A DNA stretch of 64,000 nucleotides from Aurantimonas endophytica (GTDB lineage Bacteria; Pseudomonadota; Alphaproteobacteria; Rhizobiales; Rhizobiaceae): positions 558,001-622,000 of the forward strand of contig NZ_JACIEM010000002.1 of assembly GCF_014196845.1 (NCBI RefSeq). The letters run 5' to 3'. The position numbers and the translations under genes were made by a program. The notes beneath the pieces are model-generated. The model did no database searches. It was not told where the DNA came from and saw nothing but the letters and a program-made list of their open reading frames with translations. This document shows positions 18,269-28,022 of the stretch, in pieces (the first letter of the stretch is position 1; each line of letters begins with the position of its first letter).

Positions 18269-18743
18269 GACGCTGTCCTCCCGGCAACGCGGTCATAAAT
18301 ACTGATTAACCCACGAATATAATGTCTTCTTATTATTTTCTTATTCAGTCTGTAACTATTGCCACGGTTTGGCAAGGACGCGTCCCGGGAAGCAAATTGT
18401 CGCATCTAGAATGAAATATGCAGTGAGTGATTAGATGTTATTCATCAGTCGGACTGGGTATTCCGTGTAATGCTCTTTTTGGATTTGTTGACTGTGTCGC
18501 CTGCAAACTAAGGGCTCAGGCGTTCTCGGTGTGTCGGTCGGCCTTTCCCGCCGCAAAGCAAACGCTCGCGCCTCGACTGGCATCAGCTTTGGGACAATTG
18601 GCGCAGGATTTGGGATTCTGTGCTGATGTCCAGCTTTCGCGGCGATTTAGTATCACGGTGAGGACGCGGGCGCTGTCCGGAGTTCGTGCTGGAAGCGTCA
18701 ACTCTCCCATCGCGTTGCAGAACCTTCGGCACGAGGGCTGGTC
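18269..18743. other. AT-rich divergent intergenic region
   Basis: About 475 bases between the AraC-type regulator and the AbgT gene, with a markedly AT-rich core at roughly 18295-18480. No ORF here has a recognisable product. It is the expected place for the promoters of both divergent transcripts, but I could not fix -35/-10 boxes or an operator by eye. Confidence 0.5.
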
Positions 18744-20294
18744 ATGACACTCGCGAGCGCTGCGCCGAAGTCGACGATGCAGAGGTTTCTCGATGGCGTC
18801 GAGAAGGTCGGGAACATGGTTCCCCACCCGGTCATCATCTTCCTCATCCTGATCGGCATCGTCATCGCATTATCGGCTGTGCTCAGCCTGTTCGGAACGG
18901 CGGTCACGTTCGAGCGGATCAACCCCGAAACGCACGAGATCGAGATCGCGAGTACCGCGATCCGCAGCCTCCTGAACGTCGAGGGCATCCGGTTCATGTA
19001 TGCCTCGCTGATCCCGAATTTCATGGGTTTCACCGCGGTCGGACTGATGATCGTCGCGATGATCGGCGCGGGCGTTGCCGAGGAGTCCGGGCTGGTGACG
19101 GCGCTGATCCGCAAGCTCGTCATCGTCTCGCCGGGCTGGGCGCTGACCTACATCCTCGCCTTCGTCGGCATCCTCGCCAGCATCGCGGCCGACGCGGGCT
19201 ATCTCGTCCTGATCCCGCTCGCCGGCATCGCCTATCTCGCGGTCGGGCGCCATCCACTGGCCGGCCTGGCGCTGGGCTTTGCGGCCGTCGCCGGCGCCTT
19301 CACCGTCAACATGCTGATCAAGCCGCTCGACGCGGTGCTGGTCGAGTTCACCAACGATGCGGCGCATCTGGTCGATCCGAACCGCTCGATCGGCCTTGCC
19401 TCCAACGTCTGGTTTTCCTTCGCTTCGGTGCTTTTCCTGACGGTCATCATCGCCTTCATCACCGACCGGATCGTTTCGCCGCGCCTCGGTCCATACAATC
19501 CGGCCCTTGCCGCAGAAGGCACGACGACGGAGCAGGGGGCCGTGCTGTCGTCGGAGGAATCCCGTGGCCTGCGCTATGCTGGGCTCGGGCTCTTGGCGCT
19601 GATCGCCGTGTTCAGCCTGCTGACGGTTCCGTCCTGGGCGCCGCTGCGCGACCCGACCACCGGCGACCTCATCGGCAACTCGCCGTTCATGAACGGCCTG
19701 ATCGCGCTGATCATGCTGATGTTCCTGGTGACGGGCTGGGCCTACGGCATCGGCGCCGGCACGATGCGGACGCTGACCGAGGTGATCGCGGCGATCGAAA
19801 AGTCGATCAAGAACCTCGGGGGCACGATCTTCCTGTTCTTCGTGCTGAGCCAGTTCGTCGCTTATTTCACCTACACGAATATGGGCACGGTGATGGCGCT
19901 CAGCCTGTCGGGCGTGCTGCAATCGGCCAATATCGGGGCCCTGCCGCTGCTGCTCGGCTTCATCGTAGTCGTGGCGATCATCGATCTGCTGCTGACCGGC
20001 GCCATCGCCAAATGGGCGATCTTCGCCCCGGTCTTCGTGCCGCTCCTGATGAAGCTCGGTGTCGAGCCGGAAGCCGTGCTGGCGGCCTACCGCGTCGGCG
20101 ACTCGCCGATGAACGCCATCACCCCGCTCAACGCCTATTTCGCGCTCGTCGTCGGCTTCGCGCAGAAATACGACAAGTCGGCGGGGGTCGGCACGGTCGT
20201 CTCGCTGATGCTCCCATACGTCTTGTGGATGTTCGTGCTGTGGACGGCGCTTTTCGCCATCTGGAAAATGCTCGGCCTGCCCTGGGGGGTCTGA
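18744..20294 (+). CDS. AbgT family transporter (p-aminobenzoyl-glutamate type)
   Basis: A 516-residue inner-membrane protein with about 12 hydrophobic helices. It begins in AbgT style (MQRFLDGVEKVGNMVPHPVIIFLILI) and has ESGLVTALIRKLV, FTVNMLIKPLDAVLVEFTNDA and AYRVGDSPMNAITPLNAYF, all typical of the family. AbgT members take up p-aminobenzoyl-glutamate or export sulfonamide-like drugs, using ion gradients. It is followed 61 bases later by a PepT-like M20 peptidase and then a SLC13-type permease, which together suggest import and cleavage of an amidated or peptide-like substrate. Confidence 0.9.
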   Translation: MTLASAAPKSTMQRFLDGVEKVGNMVPHPVIIFLILIGIVIALSAVLSLFGTAVTFERINPETHEIEIASTAIRSLLNVEGIRFMYASLIPNFMGFTAVGLMIVAMIGAGVAEESGLVTALIRKLVIVSPGWALTYILAFVGILASIAADAGYLVLIPLAGIAYLAVGRHPLAGLALGFAAVAGAFTVNMLIKPLDAVLVEFTNDAAHLVDPNRSIGLASNVWFSFASVLFLTVIIAFITDRIVSPRLGPYNPALAAEGTTTEQGAVLSSEESRGLRYAGLGLLALIAVFSLLTVPSWAPLRDPTTGDLIGNSPFMNGLIALIMLMFLVTGWAYGIGAGTMRTLTEVIAAIEKSIKNLGGTIFLFFVLSQFVAYFTYTNMGTVMALSLSGVLQSANIGALPLLLGFIVVVAIIDLLLTGAIAKWAIFAPVFVPLLMKLGVEPEAVLAAYRVGDSPMNAITPLNAYFALVVGFAQKYDKSAGVGTVVSLMLPYVLWMFVLWTALFAIWKMLGLPWGV

Positions 20295-20355
20295 GGGAAC
20301 GACGTCGCGGCACGCCGCCCAGGCATACTCAACTGATCGGATGGAGACCATCTGC

Positions 20356-21570
20356 ATGGACACCGTGAACAATGCTTCCGTTCCCCTCGACGTCGATGGC
20401 GCGATCGATCACCTGATGAACTTCCTCTCGGTCGAGGGCGTGACAGGTCACGAGGCGAAGATCGGCGCGGCGGTCGCCGACGCGCTGAAGGCAGTCGGCG
20501 TGCCGGCTTCGGCGATCCGCTACGACGACGCCAACACGCGTATTCCGCTACCGACCGAGACCGGCAATCTGATCGTCGATCTGCCCGGGACCCGGCCGGG
20601 ACCGCGGCTGCTGTTTTCGACCCATCTCGACACCGTGCCGCTTTGCGCCGGCGCCAAGCCGCGCCGCGAAGGTGATCGCATTGTCTCGGACGGTACGACG
20701 GCGCTCGGAGGCGATGCCCGCACCGGCGTCGCCATGCTGGTGGTGATCGCGGAAACGCTGATCAAGCATGATTTGCCGCACCCGCCGATCACCCTGCTGT
20801 TCACCGTCCGCGAGGAGAGCGGCCTGCACGGGGCGCGGGAGCTCAATCCGGCCGATCTCGGCGGCGCGGTCATGTGCATCAATGTCGACGGCCAGCTCGC
20901 CTCGCAGCTGCTGATCGGCGCGGTCGGGCAGGAGAACTGGGAGGTCGAGATCAAGGGCAAGGCGTCGCATGCCGGCGTCGCGCCGGAAAAGGGCATCTCC
21001 GCGACACTGGTCGGCGCCATTGCTCTCGCCGAGGCCCGGCGCGCGGGCTGGTTCGGCAAGGTCGTCAAATCCGACGGCGACGGCACCAGCAATGTCGGTA
21101 TCTTCGGCGGCAAGGACGGCACGGTCGCGGCCGGCGACGCGACCAACGTTGTCACCGATTACGCCTATATCAAGGGCGAGGCGCGTAGCCGCGAGGCTGC
21201 CTTCGCGACCAGGATCGCGGACGGCTACCGGCAAGCCTTCTCAATGGCCAGGGACGAAGTAAGGGATGACGAGGGCGCGACCGCGGAAGTCGCCTTCCAC
21301 CAGAAGCCGTCCTATCCGCCGTTCGAACTCGCCGAGGATGCCCCGGTCGTCCAACGCGCCAGGAAGGCGCTCAAGCTGCTCGGCATTGAGCCGACCCTGC
21401 TGTTCTCCAATGGCGGGCTCGATGCAAACTGGCTCGACAAGCACGGCGTCCCGACCATCACCATCGGTGCCGGCCAGGCCGAGATCCATACCATCAAGGA
21501 ATATGTGAACCTGACCGAATACGAGAAGGGCTGCCGGCTCGGCGTGCTCATGGCGACGCTCGACGACTAG
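20356..21570 (+). CDS. M20 family metallopeptidase, tripeptidase (PepT)-like
   Basis: A 404-residue cytoplasmic dizinc hydrolase. Metal and catalytic motifs are visible: STHLDTVPL (His, Asp), DGTTALGGDARTGVA (bridging Asp), TVREESGLHGA (catalytic Glu pair) and a C-terminal EIHTIKEYVN histidine region. The lid domain lies at about residues 195-310. PepT-like members remove the N-terminal residue from tripeptides; related M20 enzymes split aminoacyl conjugates. An ATG at 20341 is in frame, but GGAG at 20343-20346 is well placed only for 20356, so that start was taken. Position after the AbgT gene suggests it hydrolyses the imported compound. Confidence 0.88.
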   Translation: MDTVNNASVPLDVDGAIDHLMNFLSVEGVTGHEAKIGAAVADALKAVGVPASAIRYDDANTRIPLPTETGNLIVDLPGTRPGPRLLFSTHLDTVPLCAGAKPRREGDRIVSDGTTALGGDARTGVAMLVVIAETLIKHDLPHPPITLLFTVREESGLHGARELNPADLGGAVMCINVDGQLASQLLIGAVGQENWEVEIKGKASHAGVAPEKGISATLVGAIALAEARRAGWFGKVVKSDGDGTSNVGIFGGKDGTVAAGDATNVVTDYAYIKGEARSREAAFATRIADGYRQAFSMARDEVRDDEGATAEVAFHQKPSYPPFELAEDAPVVQRARKALKLLGIEPTLLFSNGGLDANWLDKHGVPTITIGAGQAEIHTIKEYVNLTEYEKGCRLGVLMATLDD

Positions 21571-21623
21571 CGACGGCTTGGAACCCGCAGCCGCAGCTAT
21601 GTCGATGAGGGGGAGCGAAGCGT

Positions 21624-23459
21624 TTGAGCCCGATAGCCTATACCGGCGTCATCATCGCCGTGGCGGTCGTCCTGTTCATTTCCAACAGGGTGCCGGTTGT
21701 CGTCGTCGCCATGCTGACAGCCCTGTCTCTATGGGCGACGGGCGTGCTGACACTGCCGCAGGCCCTTGCCGGGCTCGGCGATCCCGCGGTCATCTTCATC
21801 GCCTCGCTCTTCATCGTCAGCTCCGGGCTCGAGGTCACGGGCGTCACGGCCTGGGCCGGCCAACTGCTGATCAAGGGTGCGGGCGAGGAGAGCCGGACGC
21901 GTCTCCTGCTCCTGACGATGATCCTGGTCTCGCTGCTGACCGCGCTGATCAGCCTCAACGGTGCCGTCGCCGCGCTGCTTCCGGTGGTCGTCGTCATCGC
22001 GGTCCGGCTGAAGCGCAATTCCTCGCAATTGCTGATGCCGCTGGTCTTCGCCGCCCATGCCGGGTCGCTCCTGGCCCTCACGGGATCGCCGGTCAACGTC
22101 CTCGTCTCGGAAGCCGGGCAGGATGCGGGATACGGGAGCTTCGGTTTCTTCGAGTTCACGCTGGTCGGGGTGCCGCTCTTGGCCGGCACGATGGCGATCA
22201 TTATCCTGTTCGGCCAGCGGCTCCTGCCGGAGCGTAACGGCCTGACCATGCCGACGGACTTCAGCCGCCATGCCAAGACGCTGGTCGAGCAGTACGGGCT
22301 GGCGAGCGGCATCTACCAGATGCGCGTGCGGGCGAGTTCGCCCTATGTCGGCGCCGCGTCGACCGCGATCGACCTCACCGAGTTCCCCGGCTTGCGCCTC
22401 GTCGCCATCCAGGAGGCGGATACCGCGCGTCCGCTGCGGCGGCCGCTCATCGCCGAAGGCGACCATCTGCTGGTGCGGGGGGACGGCGAGAGCGCCGCCA
22501 TGCTCGCGGCACGTCGACACCTTGCCTTCCGCGAAGAGACGGGCTCGGGAGAAGGCGCCGAAACGCTGTTCAACCAGCGCTCGGGTCTCGCCGAAGTGGT
22601 GATCCCGCCGCGTTCCGGCCTGATCGGCGAACGCGTCTTTCCCGGCATGGTCACAGACAGCGGCGATCTGATCGTCCTCGCGGTCCAGCGCGGCGGGGTG
22701 GAGATCGTCGGGGAGAACGCCGGCCGGGACGCCGGTGGCATCGGGCTCCAAGCTGGCGACACGATGCTCCTGCAAGGCACCTGGAAAGCCCTCGACATCC
22801 ATCTCGACGATCCGGACGTGCTGGTGGTGAGTTCGCCGGAAATGGTGCGTCGCCAGGCCGTCCCGATGGGCCCTGGCGCCGTGCAGGCGGTCGTCATCCT
22901 GGCCGGAATGGTGCTGCTGCTGGCGACCGGTATCGTGCCGCCCGCGGTGGCCGGGCTGCTTGCCGCCGGTGCGATCATCATGTCCGGGATCATGAGCGTC
23001 GAGCAGGCGTACCGGGCGATCAGCTGGACCACGGTCATCCTCGTCGGTGCGATGATGCCGCTCTCGACGGCCATGATCGAGACCGGTGCGGCGACGCTGA
23101 TGGCCGAGCGCCTCGTCGACATGATCGGTGATGCAGGGCCCCTGGCGCTTCTGGCGGGACTGTTCGTGCTGACGGCGATCATGGGCCAGCTGATCAGCAA
23201 CACGGCGACGGCGCTCATCGTCATCCCGATCGCGGTTGCGGCAGCCACGAGCATGGGGATCTCGCCGCGCCCGGTGCTGATGAGCACCGCGGTGGCCGCA
23301 GCCGGCGCGTTTCTCACGCCGATCGCGACGCCGACCAACCTGATGGTGATGGGCCCCGGCGGCTACGTCTTCAGCGACTATTGGAAGCTTGGCTTGCCGT
23401 TGCTCGCCTGGTTCTTCGTCGTGGCAGTTTTCGTCGTGCCGCTGATCTGGCGGTTCTGA
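21624..23459 (+). CDS. SLC13-type permease with two RCK_C (TrkA-C) domains
   Basis: A 611-residue membrane protein. N-terminal helices carry the divalent-anion:sodium symporter motif LTGSPVNVLVS, and the C-terminal half carries the matching ATPTNLMVMGPGGY. Between them (about residues 215-395) are two RCK_C domains (one around GLRLVAIQEADT, one around DLIVLAVQRGG) that normally bind a regulator ligand. The substrate is likely an anion such as a dicarboxylate or sulfate; it cannot be told from sequence. Translation apparently starts at TTG (21624), with GGGAG about nine bases upstream. It is 53 bases after the peptidase gene and probably cotranscribed. Confidence 0.87.
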   Translation: MSPIAYTGVIIAVAVVLFISNRVPVVVVAMLTALSLWATGVLTLPQALAGLGDPAVIFIASLFIVSSGLEVTGVTAWAGQLLIKGAGEESRTRLLLLTMILVSLLTALISLNGAVAALLPVVVVIAVRLKRNSSQLLMPLVFAAHAGSLLALTGSPVNVLVSEAGQDAGYGSFGFFEFTLVGVPLLAGTMAIIILFGQRLLPERNGLTMPTDFSRHAKTLVEQYGLASGIYQMRVRASSPYVGAASTAIDLTEFPGLRLVAIQEADTARPLRRPLIAEGDHLLVRGDGESAAMLAARRHLAFREETGSGEGAETLFNQRSGLAEVVIPPRSGLIGERVFPGMVTDSGDLIVLAVQRGGVEIVGENAGRDAGGIGLQAGDTMLLQGTWKALDIHLDDPDVLVVSSPEMVRRQAVPMGPGAVQAVVILAGMVLLLATGIVPPAVAGLLAAGAIIMSGIMSVEQAYRAISWTTVILVGAMMPLSTAMIETGAATLMAERLVDMIGDAGPLALLAGLFVLTAIMGQLISNTATALIVIPIAVAAATSMGISPRPVLMSTAVAAAGAFLTPIATPTNLMVMGPGGYVFSDYWKLGLPLLAWFFVVAVFVVPLIWRF

Positions 23460-23580
23460 ATCAGTTCGGCACGCTTGATAGCCTTGCAGGCTGCCATTGG
23501 CCACGAGCCGACGGCAGCCTCGACCAAAATACGCCGATCACGGCGATTTGGGAGAACGAGGATTGAGCGCCCGTATCCAC

Positions 23581-23790
23581 CGTGGGTGCAGGCAAATGCG
23601 CGCTTGGTTGCGGCATTGACCCGCGAGGACTGTTCCCGTCTCGATCCGTTGGTCCGGAGCCCGGGATGACGAGAACGACCGGGGTCACGATGTCCGAAGC
23701 TCTCGTCCAGGTTCCCCTCAAGTCTCCTTGAGGACCGGAAGCCACGATCTCTTCCGAGGGAAAGCCGGTGGCGAGCGTTGATACGGACGC
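23581..23790 (-). pseudogene. Remnant of a secreted alpha/beta-hydrolase gene
   Basis: On the minus strand one frame reads FPSEEIVASGPQGDLRGTW and then VVLVIPGSGPTDRDGN, the strand-turn motif that holds the oxyanion hole in a family of secreted alpha/beta hydrolases. After about RDGNSP the match continues only in another frame as RVNAATKRAF, and nothing resembling the catalytic Ser, Asp or His region follows. The piece is therefore the N-terminal end of a decayed gene. No intact start is needed or seen. It lies in the gap between the SLC13-type permease and the prolyl oligopeptidase gene. Confidence 0.65.
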
Positions 23791-23920
23791 AACAGAAGCA
23801 CTACTTCGCCTGGAACTGGAGATTGGCGGGCAATCTCACTCGGGACGCGAGATCGCGCTTGGCGCAGCCCTTTCAGGGCTCGGATCCTGCCGTTTATCAA
23901 GGCCGAACCACGAGCGGCAG

Positions 23921-23962
23921 GAAGCCCGGCGCGTGCACTCGAACTGAGCCGGGCTTCTTTCT
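23921..23962. terminator. Hairpin downstream of prolyl oligopeptidase gene
   Basis: A perfect 10-base inverted repeat (GAAGCCCGGC at 23921-23930, GCCGGGCTTC at 23948-23957) with a 17-base loop, followed on the plus strand by TTTCTC. It lies about 30 bases past the stop of the minus-strand peptidase gene, where a terminator is expected, although the U-rich side faces the plus strand. The remaining gap between the permease and the peptidase (23460-23990) holds this hairpin and the hydrolase remnant. Confidence 0.45.
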
Positions 23963-23990
23963 CGATGAGGAGCAGCGGCCAAAGCGTAGC

Positions 23991-26222
23991 TTAGTCTCGC
24001 AACTTTACGGTCAGACCAGTCCAATGGGCGGCGAACGCCCATTTGTCGGCCATCTCGTCGATCATTCTCTCGATGGACTTACCCGTTCCGTGCCCGGCAC
24101 TCGTTTCGACGCGCAGGATATGCGGCCTTTCGCCGATGTCGGCAGCTTGAAGAGTGGCGACGTACTTGAACGAGTGGCTCGGCACGACGCGATCGTCGGT
24201 ATCTGCCGTCGTCGCGAGAATGGCGGGGTAGGGTTCGTTGCCGCTGATGTTGTGCAGGGGCGAGTACGCCATGATGTTCCGGAAGTCCGCCTCGACGGTC
24301 GGGCTACCGAACTCCTGCGCCCAAAGCGGCCCCCCGGTGAAGTGCTCGAACCGCAGCATATCCATGACGCCGACACCGGGGAGTGCCGCCGCGAAGAGAT
24401 CGGGCCGTTGGTTGACGACGGCGCCGACGAGGAGACCACCATTGGATTCGCCGTGGATCGCCAAGCCGTCGGGTGCCGTGATCCCTTCGCCTTTCAGGAA
24501 CTCGGCTGCCGCAATGAAGTCGTCATAGCTGTTCTGCTTGTGACGTCCCCGTCCGCCCTCATGCCATGCCTTGCCGTACTCGCCGCCGCCGCGGATGTTG
24601 GCGACCGCGTAGACCCCGCCTTGTTCGACCCAAGCCATGGCGTCGGGCGAGTAGAAGGGCACCATGGGAATGCCGAAGCCGCCATAGGCCGTCAGCATCG
24701 TTGGTGCGGGGCCTGTGAGGTCAGCCCGGCGGACGACGAAGATGGGCACCCGGGTGCCGTCCTTGGACGCGTAGAAGTGCTGGTCGACCCGGATGTTGGC
24801 GAGCTCGACCTTCGCGTCGGGCTCGGCCCAGATCGATCGAGTATTGGTCGCCACATCGTAGCGATAGATGCTCGTCGGCGCATCGTGGCTGGTGAAGACG
24901 AAGAAGGCCTCGTCATCGCCCGGTCGACCGTGGAAGGCCCCGGCGCTCCCGATCCCGGGAAGTTCGACAGCGCCGTCGGGTGTTCCGTCCAGGCGAAACC
25001 GTTCGACTTCGGTCCGGGCATCGATCGTGTAGGCGGCGACAAGCCGGTCGCCGACAAGCGTCGCGACACGAAGGACCGCGTCTTCCCGCTCGGCGATGAC
25101 CTCGACGGACGCCGGTTCGGGGTCGGCGAGATCCACCGTCACGAGTCTGCCGCGCTGGGCGCCGTCCTGCGTGACCAGGTAAAGCTTCGAACCGATGTTG
25201 CCGGCAAGGGTCCACAGGCTTTCGAACGTTCCGACGACGGATCGAACGGTCCACTCCGGTGAGCCAAGATCCACGACGCTCAGCGCGTTGCCGCCCTGAA
25301 GGGCCGATGAATAGATGACCGCGTAACGGCCGTCCGGCGTGGTCTCGACGGTCTGGATCGCGGGGATCCCGGTCTGCGGGGCATGGACGACCCGATCCTC
25401 GGATTGCGGGGTTCCGAGCGTGTGGAAATAGACCGCATGGTCGGTGACGGGCGTCTCGAAGCTGGCATCCTCGGCCGGTTGGGGATTGCGCGAGTAGAAG
25501 AACCCCGAACCGTCCTTGACCCAGGCGATGTTGGTGAAGCGGGCCCAACGTATTTCGTCCTCGAGGATCGTTCCGCTCGCGACGTCGAGAACGCGGATCG
25601 TGCGCCAGTCCGCGCCGTCCTCCTGAATGGCGAAGGCGAGATGGGTTCCGTCCTCAGACGGCGACCATTCGGCCAGCGCCGTGGTGCCATCCTCCGACCA
25701 TTCGTTCGGGTCGATGACGACCCGGTCCGCGCCGTTCGTTCCCTCGCGAACGGTGAGAATGGATTGGGGATCGAGACCGGAATTGCGGACGAAGAAGTAG
25801 CGCTCGCCGCGCTTTTCCGGCGTCGACAGCCGTTCGTGATCGTAGAGAGCCGTCAGCCGCTCACGGAAGACGGCGCGGCCCGGCAGATTCGCCAGATACG
25901 GCGCCGACAGGCTGTTCTGCGCGTCGACCCAGAGGGCGACTTCGGGCTCGCGCCGGATGTCCTTCTCCAGCCAGCGGTAGGGGTCCGGGATCGAGACGCC
26001 AAAGTGCTCGTCGACGATCTGGCCGCGTGTGGTTTCGGGATAATTCATGGAAACGTCCTCGTTTGCGAAGGCGGGTTCGCCGAGAAGGAGGAGGCCGACG
26101 CTAAGAACGACCGCAGTGCTCGCTCTCGTGGACGTGTGGGACCGGCCTTTACGATGCGGTATATTAATACCGTGCGGGCAGCCGGAAGCGTATCCAGAAC
26201 GCTGGACCAAAATCGTGGTCAT
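23991..26222 (-). CDS. Prolyl oligopeptidase family serine peptidase (S9A), exported
   Basis: A 743-residue enzyme. After an N-terminal signal-like core (AVVLSVGLLLLGEPAFA) comes the S9A start YPETTRGQIVDEHFGVSIPDPYRWLE, a seven-bladed propeller region, and the catalytic domain with the nucleophile in HGESNGGLL (GxSxGG) and the late histidine region AGHGTGKS. It cleaves short peptides after proline. The start at 26222 has GGAG 8 bases upstream and gives an exported form. A second ATG at 26048, also with a GAGG in front, would give a cytoplasmic enzyme without the signal. The signal core looks real, so I favour export to the periplasm. It is a single gene with empty sequence on both sides. Confidence 0.88.
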   Translation of the reverse strand: MTTILVQRSGYASGCPHGINIPHRKGRSHTSTRASTAVVLSVGLLLLGEPAFANEDVSMNYPETTRGQIVDEHFGVSIPDPYRWLEKDIRREPEVALWVDAQNSLSAPYLANLPGRAVFRERLTALYDHERLSTPEKRGERYFFVRNSGLDPQSILTVREGTNGADRVVIDPNEWSEDGTTALAEWSPSEDGTHLAFAIQEDGADWRTIRVLDVASGTILEDEIRWARFTNIAWVKDGSGFFYSRNPQPAEDASFETPVTDHAVYFHTLGTPQSEDRVVHAPQTGIPAIQTVETTPDGRYAVIYSSALQGGNALSVVDLGSPEWTVRSVVGTFESLWTLAGNIGSKLYLVTQDGAQRGRLVTVDLADPEPASVEVIAEREDAVLRVATLVGDRLVAAYTIDARTEVERFRLDGTPDGAVELPGIGSAGAFHGRPGDDEAFFVFTSHDAPTSIYRYDVATNTRSIWAEPDAKVELANIRVDQHFYASKDGTRVPIFVVRRADLTGPAPTMLTAYGGFGIPMVPFYSPDAMAWVEQGGVYAVANIRGGGEYGKAWHEGGRGRHKQNSYDDFIAAAEFLKGEGITAPDGLAIHGESNGGLLVGAVVNQRPDLFAAALPGVGVMDMLRFEHFTGGPLWAQEFGSPTVEADFRNIMAYSPLHNISGNEPYPAILATTADTDDRVVPSHSFKYVATLQAADIGERPHILRVETSAGHGTGKSIERMIDEMADKWAFAAHWTGLTVKLRD

Positions 26223-26656
26223 CGAAAGTCTCCGTTGTCTTTGCGGATCGCCGAACGCTTCTCGGCTGAGCTGCGGGCGACATTGCCGCCTGGTTCGGGC
26301 GTGTCCGGGTGCGTTCCCTCTTCGGGATCTTCCGCAGCCTGCGGGAACCATTCTAGGCAGGGCGATTACGGGAAGATTACGCGCCGACGAGAGGCGACAG
26401 CTAGGTCGGGGGCAAGAACGCGAGCCCTGCTCCCGCATCCGCGAGTGCGCTCCTCAGCTGCATCGGATGTGAGTCAATTGCACGCCGGATGACTATCGCG
26501 CCCACCCCGTCGAACGCGTTTGAGTGGGTGTCCGAACGAAGGGCGAGCCGTCCAAATCCAGGCGCCTTTAAAGGACACTCGGCCATCCTAGGGATCGGAA
26601 TTACACGGAGCTTACGGGTTCGATCGAACGCGCGAGAAGCGCTCGATCGACTGAGC
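26223..26656. other. Intergenic region with no supported gene
   Basis: About 430 bases between the histidine kinase stop and the peptidase start, both on the minus strand. It should carry the peptidase promoter. A 61-codon minus-strand frame (26401-26586) exists, but it has no family match I recognise and no good ribosome binding site, so it is not called. Confidence 0.5.
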
Positions 26657-28021
26657 CTATGAGGCTCGGAGGGATCGCAAGCTGGGCAATGCCCCGGCTC
26701 TCCATCTCACGGCGAAGGTGATCCCTCCGGCGTCAGGCACGAGGAGTTCGATGTAACCTTTGTGGCTCTCGATGATCTCGCCCACCATGCTGAGGCCCAG
26801 CCCGGCTCCTGCGCCTTGCGGATTGACCCGGTAGAAGGGCTCGAAGATGCGGTGACGCTTTTCGGCAGGAATGCCGGGCCCCTGGTCCGTGACGAGAACC
26901 GACCCGTCCACGGCCACGCGAACCGAGATTTCGCCAGCCCCTCCGCCGTGCTGGATCGCATTGCGGATGAGATTACCGAAGGCACGTTCAAGCGCCTCCT
27001 CGTCCGCCTGCATCCAGAGCGCATGCGGATCGGCATCGAACGAGATTTCGTACCCTTCTACGATGGCCAGGGGCGCCAGATCGGCGACCACCTTGGGCAC
27101 CACCCGACAGAGGTCGACGCTCACCCTCTCCCGTGGCTTCTGCCGGTAATTCTCAAGGTCGAGAAGCTGGTGGGCGATCGCCGCGAGCCGCTTGACGCTC
27201 CTCTGGAGCTGGAGCTTCTCCTCACCGGGAGGCAGTGTGTCCACGCGGATCTGAAGGACAGCGACCGGCGTTCTGAGTTCGTGCGCTGCGTTGACGAAGA
27301 AGCGCTCCGTGGTCTCGAAACCTTCGTCCAGGCGGCGCAACGCCATGTTGATGCCGTTCACGACGGGAAGGATTTCGTCCGGCAGGCTCGCGCGTTCCAG
27401 GACGCTGCCGCGCGCCGCGTAGTCCACTTGTCCGAGGCGGTCCGTCAGGACGTTCAGCGATCGGAGCGACCATCGCGTCACCCACGGCACGCCCAGAAGC
27501 GTGACGAAGGCTAGGATCAGGGCAGGCACGGCGATGCCGACATTGCCGATCCAGAACGTGATCCCGTGCTCGCTCATCGAGCTGCCGCCGGCGAAGACAG
27601 CGACTTCGCCGAACTCCGTCTCGACACGCTCGTATCGCCCCAGCCGCTCGGGGCTGTCGACATAGCCGCGCATCTCGACGCTGCGAAAGCTTCGCAGAAA
27701 GGGAGCTTGCTCGAGGATGTCGGCGGGAATCTCGCCATGCCGAATGGTCGAGCCATCGGGTAAATCTATCATGAACCAGAGCGTGGGCCACGTCGCGATA
27801 GTCTTCGCGAGCGCAGGCGAGGGGGAGAACTCCACCTCGCCGCTATCCGCGACCTGCAACGAGTCCATAAGATCCTTTCTCAGCCAGACCGAGGGGAGGC
27901 CGTCGTTCTGCGAAAGGCTCGAGATCGCGTAGAGAACGAGGCCAAACGAGACGGCAATGGCGAAGAGCTGAAGGGCGAGGAAACCGAGCGTAAAGCGCCA
28001 GCGGAGCGAATGGGCTTTCAT
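26657..28021 (-). CDS. Two-component sensor histidine kinase
   Basis: A 454-residue membrane kinase. TM1 is near residues 10-34, a periplasmic sensor spans about 35-160, and TM2 is near 160-180. A HAMP-like linker follows, then HisKA with H247 in NAAHELRTP, then the ATPase domain with N box NLIRNAIQHGGG, G1 DQGPGIP and G2 GAGLGLSMV. It autophosphorylates on H247 and passes the phosphate to the adjacent response regulator. The ATG at 28021 lies one base past that regulator's stop, so the pair is tightly coupled. The short periplasmic domain has no family I can name, so the signal is unknown. Confidence 0.9.
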   Translation of the reverse strand: MKAHSLRWRFTLGFLALQLFAIAVSFGLVLYAISSLSQNDGLPSVWLRKDLMDSLQVADSGEVEFSPSPALAKTIATWPTLWFMIDLPDGSTIRHGEIPADILEQAPFLRSFRSVEMRGYVDSPERLGRYERVETEFGEVAVFAGGSSMSEHGITFWIGNVGIAVPALILAFVTLLGVPWVTRWSLRSLNVLTDRLGQVDYAARGSVLERASLPDEILPVVNGINMALRRLDEGFETTERFFVNAAHELRTPVAVLQIRVDTLPPGEEKLQLQRSVKRLAAIAHQLLDLENYRQKPRERVSVDLCRVVPKVVADLAPLAIVEGYEISFDADPHALWMQADEEALERAFGNLIRNAIQHGGGAGEISVRVAVDGSVLVTDQGPGIPAEKRHRIFEPFYRVNPQGAGAGLGLSMVGEIIESHKGYIELLVPDAGGITFAVRWRAGALPSLRSLRAS

Positions 28022-28022
28022 C

